Part shown: in pieces, positions 1-9,800 of the stretch
Position numbering within the stretch: position 1 is the first letter of the stretch
How the letters are laid out: each line of letters begins with the position of its first letter
DNA from: Tritrichomonas musculus
Taxonomy: Eukaryota > Parabasalia > Tritrichomonadida > Tritrichomonadidae
Direction: 5' to 3'
DNA: 64,000 nucleotides
Assembly: GCA_039105265.1 (NCBI GenBank)
Contig: JAPFFF010000016.1
Coordinates: 744,001 to 808,000, forward strand
The notes under the pieces: generated by a model
Databases searched by the model: none
Seen by the model: only the letters and a program-made list of their open reading frames with translations
What the model was told of the DNA's origin: nothing
Made by a program: the position numbers and the translations under genes

Positions 1-565
1 ATTTTATCTTTACTTAATACAATTGATTTAGAAAATAAAAAAGAAAATATTTGTTATTTAATAACATTAAAAACAAAAAATCTATAAAAAACAATACAAA
101 TATGTTATATCAATGGATTACTCGTATTTTATCGAAGCTTTTAAAAACTGTCATTAGTGAATAAACCTTGAATGACAAAATAAAATCTTATCATTTAAAA
201 AAGATTATTGAATGATATACTAATCATAAATAATATATAAATTTTCTGATCTTAGATAAATAGGAAGTTATGGTGCAATCTTTACTTTTTTTTTGTCATT
301 ATTGGAAAATTTCGTAAAATAAATCATGAATATCTTTTTATTTATATCATTATTTTTAATTGAAAATTTGTAAATATATATAATAATAAATATAAGATAA
401 TATTACATAATATATTTAGCTTGGGTGAAAAAATGATCAAGTTTTGACTAAATTAAACTTTTTGGATTTCTCTGTTTTTTATTTCAATATATTTCAATTG
501 GTATTCCTAAAAAATATTTTTAAATTAAATTAAATATACATTTATAAAATGATATATATGATAAT
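1..565. other. AT-rich intergenic, nothing recognised
   Basis: No reading frame of useful length and no RNA gene is visible. The stretch ends at the first base of the hAT-like element's 8-bp target duplication (558-565). Confidence 0.6.
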
Positions 566-1624
566 CAGGGTTGCTTATCGATATTATCCGATAACGGTTA
601 TGATCGTCCAATGAATATCGATATTATCTGGTAAATATCGATAAATGAAAATTTTTATCGATAAATTTTTTATCTGATTAAAATTTTGTATCCGATAACT
701 ACCGATAAATATAACTTTTTAGAAAGAACCAACAATCGGATTTTAAAAATTTAAGCGTATAATGTTTTTTTTTCTTTGTTTATAATGTTTTTTAATAAAA
801 AAATATAAAAATAATTCTTGATGTTATATAGTATTTATCATCAGAAAGTTTTATTTTTTCTAAAGAAAAGTGAGTTACCAATAAATTTATATTTTATATA
901 AAATATTATTGCTGAAAAAAAATAATTATACTTGTTATTTCGGTGGATATATGAAATATAAAAAATTCGGTATTTCGATTCAAAAGTAGTCAACACAATG
1001 AAATTCATTAATTTGCCTGAAAAAAGTGTATTTTTCGCCACTTGTGGCTTATTACAAGTGTTTTTTGAGGTTAATCATTGATTAATAATAGCATTGCTAA
1101 TAAATCAAGACTTTAATATTTCCATTATGTTGTATTGGTAATACCTCATAATATTTTTTGCTATCATCCATCAATTTAATGCTTTTTACTTTAAATATAT
1201 GCAATTAAAGAAAAAATAGTAATAATATTTTTAAATTCTTATTTGTTATTATTTGTTGTTTTTTAATGCTTTAACTTAGTAAAATCAATGTTTAACACGA
1301 GGCTCAATCAAATCAGTAATGATTTATATTTTTTTAACGATGTTTATAAATAAAAAATGCATTATAGTTATTTTATCGATAAATATCAATAAAAATTGAA
1401 GGACTATTTAAAATTTATCGATATTTATCGATAAATATTTTACAATTTATCGGATCATGAGACCATTTATCGGACGGTTATCATCCGATAAGACCATTTA
1501 TCGGACGGTTAGAAAAACGTATTTATCGATAGTCATCATTCATCGGACGGTTTTTTATCGATATTATCGGATTATCGATAATCATCCGATGACCAATAAA
1601 ACGGTTTTTCGATAAGCATCCCTG
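566..1624. mobile_element. Non-autonomous hAT-like element (MITE) with 8-bp target duplication
   Basis: The left end begins CAGGGTTGCTTATCGA and the reverse complement of the right end begins CAGGGATGCTTATCGA, giving a 16-bp terminal inverted repeat with one mismatch. It is flanked on both sides by ATGATAAT (558-565 and 1625-1632), an 8-bp target duplication. Known for the family: 8-bp duplications and ends starting CAGGG are typical of hAT transposons. The interior has no transposase; a 60-odd-codon minus-strand frame inside it (841-1041) is chance. Subterminal DNA is full of ATCGATAAAT-type palindromes, and a direct repeat containing CATTTATCGGACGGTTA occurs near 1464 and 1495. These could be transposase-binding sites. 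Confidence 0.82.
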
Positions 1625-1776
1625 ATGATAATATAATTAATATGATTATTTTAAATCAAGATATATCTATTTTATTTTTTTCGTTTTTTTTTAAAAAATA
1701 TGTATATCTTGGAAACCAAAATAATTTAAGTAAGCAATTTTTGCTTTTTTATTAATATGAAACATATTATTATATT

Positions 1777-2012
1777 TTAAGGTACAAATCTAGTACGTTA
1801 TAAATTGAGAGAAAGAACGTTATATATTTGAGACCGCTTACCCTATTGAAAAAGTTTTATTTTGAATGAGTGTCAGATTTGAAATTCTGAACTTTATTTT
1901 TTTTTATAAAATTTTTATGATAAAAATATTTTTTTTTATATAACATGTCGTTTAGTTTAATAAAGTGTCAAAAAATTTTGCGGTTTCTAAACGTACTAGA
2001 TTTGTACCTTAA
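1777..2012. mobile_element. Short TTAA-flanked MITE
   Basis: A perfect 19-bp inverted repeat, GGTACAAATCTAGTACGTT, lies at 1781-1799 with its complement at 1990-2008. TTAA sits immediately outside each end (1777-1780 and 2009-2012). There is no coding capacity in the 190 bp between. A TTAA target is the hallmark of piggyBac-type insertion, but the terminal bases are not the classic piggyBac ones, so the superfamily is uncertain. A TA target duplication within the TTAA cannot be excluded. Confidence 0.7.
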
Positions 2013-2089
2013 TATATATTGTTTTTAATATGGGGAAAAAAAATTTTTTTTTCCACCTTTGAATTTATTTTTTTTTTTTTTTTTTTATA

Positions 2090-4048
2090 CCCTTTTCCCG
2101 TGTAATTTGGCAATTGGCTTTTTGAATAATAATTTAAAAAGTTGGTATAAGTAAAAAAATAAAAAGTGACATGTTTTTTTTTTCTTTAAAAAAAATTGAA
2201 TACTTTATTGTCCATGGCCAGACAAATCAATAAAAGGAAACTTTGCAGGATCTTCTATCAGATCTTCCATTGTGCATAAAAAGAGGTCCTTATATCAAAT
2301 ATTACATAACTCGAAGAAATCGTAATTTATTAACAAGGATTGATAATTAAATATTGGAAGATGTTTTCTTATATTTGTTTCATATTATTATTTAATGAAG
2401 TAATTAATGCTGAACAATGTATTATTATGTTAACTCGAAGAAATCGTAATTTATTTACAAGGATTGATAATTAATTATTGGAAGATGTTTTCTTATATTT
2501 GTTTCATATTATTATTTAATGAAGTAATTAATGCTGAACAATGTATTATTATGTTAACTCGAAAAAATCGTAATTTATAAACAAGGATCAATAAACTAAT
2601 CATCAACATGGATAACAATTAGTTGCAAGAAACAATTTTAAAAAATGAAATCATCATTTTTTAGCAATTTATTTATAAAAACAAAATTATAATAATTTCA
2701 ATGAATTTAAGTTAATTTCAATGGTATAGTTTTCAAATATCGTTTTATTTCAAATTGTCTGAATTATTTTCAGTCAAATTGATAAACTATCATTATTTTC
2801 AGAGATAGCCGATATTTCAATAAGGTTTTAGTCATTTATTATGTTTTCCCAACACTTTAAAAATCAAATTAATCGCTTTAATGATATTACAGAATGACAA
2901 TTTTTTTACTGACATAGGAAATTAAAACAATTTATATTAAATAATTTAGTTATTATTCTAATTTATTATAAATTTGTTTGATTCAAGTTGCAATAAAAGT
3001 AATTACTTTTATTAAAACTCAATAATTTTTGAAAGTATATTTTTTAAAAAGGGCAGATATTACAAATGAATTCACTTAATCTCTATATTGCTTGACTGAT
3101 TTATTAATTTCTGTTAATTTAAACAAATTACTTTTGAAATTTCTTAGGACATTACTTAATATTAAGTATTAAACAATTTAATTTTTTACTCTTTTTTATT
3201 ATTATTATTATTAATATTTTTAAGATCTTTGTATGACAGATTAAAATACTTGTCCAATTGAGTTTAAGATAAAAATATTTTTATTAAATAAAATTTCCAA
3301 ATATAAGTAGTGCAATTTTTTCTCCTCAATTTGCTAGTAATTATGTTGAATTATATTCAGGGCATATTATTTTTATACAATAAACGCTTATATTGAGATT
3401 TTATAAGAAATAATCAAAATTTATAAAAGATTGAATATTAACAAAAGACAGCAATGTTTGATATACGTTTAATATATTTATCTTTCAATCTAATTCAACT
3501 TTAGAAAGTATCGGCCTGTGATATTTAAAACTTATTTGAAAAACTGAAATTATATATAAATTTAGATGTACCTATTTTGGACTTTTAGCTTGTTACTGAA
3601 ATATTATATTTTAAATGATATAGTAATGTTAAATTTTGCTAATTATCATGAAATACGTCTTTTTTGGTAATTATAATTACAATCGAAATGTGCGTGTTTT
3701 AATGAAAAATAAAGATTGTCAAATATATGTATTCAAATATCAATTCTAGAAAGGATTTGAAGAGATGATGTAAAATAGTTCTACTGATATTTGTATTTCT
3801 GAATATCTTATAAACTTAGGATCATAGATTTTTCTAAAATTCCATATAACAATTCTTTATTATGATAAATGAAACATATTTCAGTTTCATTGCGCATTGA
3901 TAAAAACATCACGAATTAGATCGTCATTTTGCAATATAAAAAATAAATAAACGTTCTCCTTGTTCATAATTGAAAACAATAAACGGTCGTTTTGGCTATT
4001 TTGAGAAGAGTCTCAAAAAGCCAATTGCCAAATTACACGGGAAAAGGG
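2090..4048. mobile_element. Deletion derivative of a TA-flanked pogo/Tc1-mariner-type transposon
   Basis: A perfect 36-bp terminal inverted repeat starts CCCTTTTCCCGTGTAATTTG (2090-2125, complement 4013-4048), with TA on both outer sides (2088-2089, 4049-4050). Near the left end a short decayed frame encodes PLCIKRGPYIKY (about 2265-2300), close to PQCIKRGPYISY at the N-terminus of the transposase in the 34.3-38.2 kb element. The right subterminal DNA shares AAATAAACGTTCTCC with that element. The ends are also alike (CCCT..CC..TAATTT.GCA..TTTTTGA). The catalytic part of the transposase is gone. Confidence 0.8.
2308..2600. repeat. 124-bp tandem repeat, about 2.3 copies
   Basis: AACTCGAAGAAATCGTAATT recurs at 2308 and 2432 and, with one change, at 2556, so the period is 124 bp. 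The copies are nearly identical, which suggests recent slippage or unequal exchange inside the deleted transposon. Confidence 0.85.
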
Positions 4049-4305
4049 TAATATTTTGGATTAACATTCCTCTCCATATGAAATTGTTCACGCGAAAACA
4101 GTACAATTTTGAAAAGTAAAACAAATAATTCTGCCAACTAAATCACAAAAGGTCGAATAAACAAAATAATTAAAATAGATTAAAAGAAAAAATAGAATCT
4201 AAAATTTATAAAAACCATATATTATATTTCCTGTTAGGAGGAATCAAAATTTCTACTAAAAAGAAAAATATATGATATTTTTTGAACATAATCATAGAAA
4301 ATTTT

Positions 4306-4899
4306 TCAACAATTACATTTTTTCTCGCCATTATTACCATCTAAATTTAAAGTCTTGCCTTTATTTGCACCAGTAAAGTTGCGATAAGCCAAAGTCGCAA
4401 GATAATTGAATGCCTCACTTACATTAGTATTGTCTTTGGCAGATGTTTCAAAATAGCGGATCTTATATTGCGATGCTAGTTCCTCAGCTTCGTCTTCTGA
4501 AACAAAACGTTCAAGATCGCATTTATTACCAATAAGAACAACATCAACGGTAGGACTGAGTACGTCTGCTGAATCCCTTATTGAATCAAGCCAAAATTTT
4601 GTAAGATTAAATGTATCTCTTCGGGAAACATCGAAAACCACGAGAACTCCGTGAGCTCCACGATAATAAGCTTTTGTGATAGCACGAAACTTTTCTTGTC
4701 CAGAAGTATCATATATTTGAAGTTTAGCGCGTTTACCATCAATATCAGCATATTTTGTCTTAAAATCAACACCAATTGTTGCCATTCCAGAATCATGATA
4801 TATATCTTCTGTATAACGTAAGAGTAAGCAGCTTTTACCTACTGCACTTTCTCCAATAAGGAGTATTTTCAAGACAGGCATTTCTTGGTTGCTTGACAT
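4306..4899 (-). CDS. Rab-family small GTPase
   Basis: A 197-aa Ras-superfamily GTPase expected to act as a membrane-traffic switch. Visible motifs are the P-loop GESAVGKS (residues 16-23), the switch I region TIGVDF (41-46), DTSGQE (64-69), NKCD (125-128) and ETSAK (151-155). The C-terminus ends in CNC, a CXC-type Rab geranylgeranylation signal. Full Rab length and the YYRGAHG segment favour Rab over Ras or Rho. One oddity is DTSGQE where most Rabs have DTAGQE; this Ala-to-Ser change in G3 may alter GTP hydrolysis or exchange. The ATG is the first in frame, and nothing upstream extends the domain. It is a single-exon gene followed upstream by another minus-strand gene. The Rab subtype is not assigned. 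Confidence 0.93.
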   Translation of the reverse strand: MSSNQEMPVLKILLIGESAVGKSCLLLRYTEDIYHDSGMATIGVDFKTKYADIDGKRAKLQIYDTSGQEKFRAITKAYYRGAHGVLVVFDVSRRDTFNLTKFWLDSIRDSADVLSPTVDVVLIGNKCDLERFVSEDEAEELASQYKIRYFETSAKDNTNVSEAFNYLATLAYRNFTGANKGKTLNLDGNNGEKKCNC

Positions 4900-5189
4900 T
4901 TCAATTTTAATGCTGAATATAACAAAATTATACTGATATAATTTTTTTATATAGTTTACAAACTATTGAAAATTTAAAAATTGTGAAAATTTATATCATA
5001 TTCTTCTGAGTTGATATGACTTTTTAATTTCTAAAACAATTTTAGTGATGGTGAATAATTAAAATGTATTTTATGTAAATATAATCGTAACTCGTTATTT
5101 TTTTGTATTGATATTTGATCTTACAACTTTTTAAAACAATATTTGGCCTATAATACACATTAAAAAATCAGATAAAAAGTTTGTTTTAC

Positions 5190-6428
5190 TTATTTGATAC
5201 CAAAAGCCTTCTTCAACTTTATATTTTTACCACCTTTAACAAAATCATATAGAGTCATATTCTTCTTTGAATGCTTTACATCTGTTCTAGCTCCACTAGC
5301 AATAAGAAATTGAATTGCTTCATAATTAGCATTAATCGCGGAAGCGAATGATTCTAAGAGAGTAGGATATGATTCATTTTCTCTTGCATTAATGTTGAAA
5401 TCATGTTGAGTGATTAATAAATCGAGAATTTCAATAACTTCTTTTCCTTTTCTTTCTGCTAATCTAGCTGCCCCAGTTTTATGCTCATTATCCAATCTGT
5501 TTGGTAAAAATCCTTTTGTCTTGAACATTTTTCGAGCAACTTCTAAATCGTAATACATACAGGCCCAATGGCAAACTCCAGATTGATACATTAGACCTCC
5601 CTTTACTGGTGGCTCAATTTCATTTTCTGCTACATCAGTAAGTATTTGGAGAAGTATTTTTTTGAAACTTTTGCCAGGATCCATTTCGCAAATTAAACTG
5701 ATAAGTGAATGGTAGCCAAATTTATCGGTGAAATGCACTAAAGCATCTCCCTTTCTATAAATTATTCCAAGTGCTTCTGGGTTATGGCAAATAACAGCTC
5801 TCATTGCAGTAGTCATTTCTGGTGTATTTTTTCCTTTTTGTGCAGGATGATCCAAGAGAATAGTCAATATTTCTCTATTATGCACACCGATTGCCTTTTC
5901 AATAAGTTTCTTTTCATTGTTGATAGCTGTATTGGTCATTTTGGCACCACCATAGAATAGGGCTTCTAATATTTGTGGATCTCCTCCGACAGTAGCGCAA
6001 TATAACAACTGAAGGTTGCCACCTCCTGATACTTGGTAAGTAGCCTGACTTGGTTCACTTGTAAGGATATATAACGCAACTTCATAAGAACCAGTTCTGC
6101 ATGCATAATGAAGAGGTAAAAAGTCGCCAGCACTTTTCCTACTCAATCCGAGTTTCTTTTCAAGCTGAAGATAACGGAAACATTCAAGTGCATTGTAATA
6201 TGCTGCTATATGTAGTAAAGTTAAACCTGTATTAGGAAGATCTTCTTCTTGTTGGTCGTCATCATTCCTGCGGTTTCTGGCATTACGATCGAATGACTTA
6301 TGAGTTTCAGATTCATAAGAAAAATTAGCTTCTCCGACGTTAAAATGAACATTTCTGTTTAAATAACTTCTGAGGGATACTAAGTCATTTAAACTTACCA
6401 TTTTTACAAGCCTATCTCTTTCTGACAT
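5190..6428 (-). CDS. Ankyrin-repeat protein
   Basis: A 412-aa protein. Clear ankyrin units include LTLLHIAAYYNALECFRYL and DFLPLHYACRTGSYEVALYI in the first third, and weaker units run to the C-terminus (for example YEAIQFLIASGARTDV). A short charged insert lies between the first helix pair and the repeats. No signal peptide, membrane segment or enzymatic domain is seen. Ankyrin arrays are protein-binding scaffolds and are hugely expanded in trichomonads; the partner cannot be read from sequence. An initiator-like TCATTTTT lies just before the ATG (6432-6439), which supports the start. Confidence 0.85.
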   Translation of the reverse strand: MSERDRLVKMVSLNDLVSLRSYLNRNVHFNVGEANFSYESETHKSFDRNARNRRNDDDQQEEDLPNTGLTLLHIAAYYNALECFRYLQLEKKLGLSRKSAGDFLPLHYACRTGSYEVALYILTSEPSQATYQVSGGGNLQLLYCATVGGDPQILEALFYGGAKMTNTAINNEKKLIEKAIGVHNREILTILLDHPAQKGKNTPEMTTAMRAVICHNPEALGIIYRKGDALVHFTDKFGYHSLISLICEMDPGKSFKKILLQILTDVAENEIEPPVKGGLMYQSGVCHWACMYYDLEVARKMFKTKGFLPNRLDNEHKTGAARLAERKGKEVIEILDLLITQHDFNINARENESYPTLLESFASAINANYEAIQFLIASGARTDVKHSKKNMTLYDFVKGGKNIKLKKAFGIK

Positions 6429-6431
6429 GAT

Positions 6432-6439
6432 AAAAATGA
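6432..6439 (-). promoter_or_regulatory. Initiator-like TCATTTTT of the ankyrin gene
   Basis: On the minus strand TCATTTTT lies about 10 nt upstream of the ATG at 6428. It matches the trichomonad initiator pattern TCA(Py)(T/A), where the A is the transcription start, so the 5' UTR would be very short. Confidence 0.5.
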
Positions 6440-6882
6440 AAAAGAATTAAAATATAATTTTTTGAAGTAAGATTATAAAAATTTGTGAATTTTTGATAAA
6501 TGGCAATTACAATAAATTTTGTCAAAAAAAATTTAATTTTGACAAAAATCTCGAAAATTATTATAGGTATTATAATACTAGAAAATTATAATCCAAGCAA
6601 AGGAATAGTAGAATAAATGTAAAACAGCATCTCACTCAGAGTAAGTAACTTGAACATAGAGAATTTTCTAAAGTTCGAATATTTCTTTTTCTACCCAAAA
6701 CTTTCTGTTATAAGGTCAAGAAAAAAGTGATATGTGAGCATTAGAAGATGCTCTTCTTGAAAATATCAATAAATTTTCTCTTCATATAATATATATAATA
6801 TTATAATAAAAAAAACTAATTTTACAGACATTTAAAATAAAAGCAATAATTATTACATAAAATCAATGATATATACTCATGT
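6440..6882. other. Intergenic, nothing recognised
   Basis: AT-rich spacer between two minus-strand genes. It holds the 3' end of the UBR ligase transcript and the upstream DNA of the ankyrin gene. No further element was seen. Confidence 0.5.
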
Positions 6883-9800
6883 TTAGATATAATTTGAGAA
6901 ACTGCCAGATAAGATTTCATCTACAAATCTTTCGTATATTTCTTCATTTAAGAATAGAGGCTCTCCTCTAGCAAATCCAAAATCAGGAGAACCATACTTA
7001 TCTAAATAAAAAGGCTTTAAAGTTGTTGTAAAATTATTTTGAACGATAAGAACTTTAGAAGCAGCTTTACCAATTAAAAGAAGAGCAGATGGATAATGTT
7101 TAGAACTGTAATCCAAAGCAAGTGATAATTGGATTTTATTTTCATCGATAGTTGCTGATTCTTGCTGATCTTTTACATCTTCATAATTATCAGATAAATC
7201 GTCATAATGATCAATGAGGTAGTTGTAATTGATTAAGCTATAAAAAGTGTATTTCTGTGTCAATTCAACGGGAAAGTTGTAAGGTTGTAAAGCAAAATGG
7301 AGAAATTCTTTTGGTAACCTCGAAAAAATAAACGGCTTTAATTCAAATTCTTCTTTCAAAAAGTTGAATGAAACATTGAATTGTTTTGAGAGATTTTGAA
7401 TGGACAGCACATCGTCCCATTCAACGAATTCATTATTATAGTAATCGTCATGATGAACCACTTCATTTGCAAGCAAGAAATAATTTGCCAAACAGACCCT
7501 TCTCAAAAACAAAAACAATTCTTTTTCAATTCTTTCTGATCGTTCTTCTTTCAATTCCTTCAGGAAAGAGTCGACAATTGAGTGGAATGACGATAATGAA
7601 GTTATATCGTCGCATTCAATCAACTTTTTGATAAACCTTTGAAATACAGTCAATCGTGAATCAACATCCTCATTGACTTCACCGTTGTAAGGCTTTGTGT
7701 CGGTCATCTGTGGCTTGTTCTGCATCCTGTAAGCATGATAAGTCGTCAAGAACAAATTCCTTGCGAGAAGCTTCGTGTTAATCGAGTCAAGGCAGGCTGG
7801 GAGGCTTCTTAAACGGACCTCAAAAGTAGTTATCATTCCGCTCAACGATTTAATCAACTCAACAAAAAGGTCAAATTTTCGCCCTGACGATCGAGTGACA
7901 AATTTTTTGAAGTTTTCAAGGAAGACGTTAATTGAGTCTTTCACTTCATCTGGCAGTGAATTTGAATCGGTGACGATAGGAATTGAATGGAGAGATGGCA
8001 AAAAACCGTTTTTAACCGTTCGATCAATTGGGCAGTGAAAGACGCTTCCATCGACGCAGCTTGGATGCACCAAGTGTTGGCACATGGTGAATTGGATGGT
8101 GAAATTGGCACCAGCCGTGTATCGTTTCGGTTGATGGTCATTTTTTGACCTTTCTTCAATTCTTCGAATTTTGTTCTTCTCCTTCTGCTGCTTCTTCAGC
8201 TGTGAAAGGTCGCGCATGAACTTCACGCGCTCCAGGATCTCTTTGCGCATGCGGAGGTCGCGGTAGGCCTCTTGGAAGGCGTTCATTGTCATGCCGAACT
8301 CTTCGTTGCTGACTGTCCCGTTCTCGCGCGCAATGAGGAACTGCTCGACCATCTGGTTGAGGATCATCAGCTGCCCTTCAAGCTCCTGGATCTCTTCCGT
8401 GCTGCTGCTCTCGTCACGCCTGAGCGGCTGAGGCTGGTTGTCGTTGTCGATCTGCGTCTCGCTGGCTTGGCGGCTCTGGTTATCGCTCGTGCTCTGCGAC
8501 TGGCTCTCGCTGCCAAGCCTCATTCCTTCCTCGGTGCTGCTCTCGGCCTGCGTCTCGCTCAGCTGGTGCGATCGCATGCGCTCCTCGCTCTGGCTGCCCG
8601 TCTCATGCTGCGTCTCACTCGACTGGTAAATTGGCAACTGTGACTCGCTCTGGCCCCCGCTTTCAAGACGAGCCTCGCTAGAGAACTGTGCCTGGCTTGA
8701 CAGCTGTGCAAGGAGCTGCATCTGACTTGACTGTTGCGCTTGACTTGACTGTTGTGATTGGTTTGGTTGTTGTGATTGGTTTGGTGCTTGGAGTTGTGTT
8801 TCACTTGACTGGCTGATTTCGAGCTGTGTCTCGCTGGCGAGGTGGACTTCGAATTGGTTTTCGCTTTGATGGCGGCTCTCGCTTTGAAGCTGGCTGTCGC
8901 TTGTGAGGCTCATGTCGAGCTGCATCTCGCTATCGTCTCTCCCTTCTTGCGAGTTCTCATCGTCAGGCTGGTCGCCGCCCTGGATTTCGTTCAGCAGTTC
9001 GTCTTCCTCGTCGGACTCATAGTCAATGTCGTCGTCGCAAGCAACGCTTATTTCGTTCTCTCCTCCCACGAGGAGCGGCGGCTTGTCCACAATGAAGGGG
9101 AACTTTGTCTGGTAGATGAAAATCGGGTATGACAGCGCCTCTCTTTTCTTTATTGTCGAGCAGACTGAGCAGACGTCTGTGACGCCGTTTATGACGCCGC
9201 TGCAAGTGGGCGAGTTTAGACTGTCGACCGAGTCGATCAGCTCCATGCTGCTGGTTGCTCCACTTGCGTTCATATCGTCGTGGTCGTTATAATTGAGGAC
9301 CATGTTTTTGTATTTATTCAATATTTCTTCTTTCAATTTATTGGCGCGTTGTTTCTTCTTCATTTTCTCTGATTGTTCAGTGTCGCTGCCGTCTTTATCG
9401 TTCGTGCTCGTGTCAATTGACATCATCTTCAAGGCGTCTTTGCCAATTTGGCCTTTCTCGTGAATGATGTCTATGAAGGACTTGGCTGGCTTGTCTTGAT
9501 ATGATATCTTCAATGAAAGAAAAGTGACAAATTGTTGATGATTTTGAATGACTTTCTCAATAACCGCTTTTTCGTTCTCAATTTTGTATTTGAAAATAAC
9601 GGTTCGGAACTTCGAGATAAGGTCATCAACGGTTTTATATTCAATTTTTTCATTGCACATGTCACTGTTATCGTTGTCACTTTTGTCTTTGAGGAATTTC
9701 GAAATTAGAAGGAGAACGTTTAGTGAAAGATGATCGTTAAGGTCAATTATAGGTCGATCTTCACTTTCGAGATTCATTCTTAAGGAATGGTAACAAACCG

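Noticed and set aside
841-1041. 66-codon minus-strand open frame
   Set aside because: It lies wholly inside the hAT-like element in AT-rich noncoding DNA, begins with a non-ATG or weak start, and has no protein-like pattern beyond F/Y/I/N/K bias.
8272-9132. Plus-strand open frames of 87-123 codons opposite the UBR ligase
   Set aside because: They are antisense shadows of the GC-rich Q/S/E insert, where low complexity removes stops.
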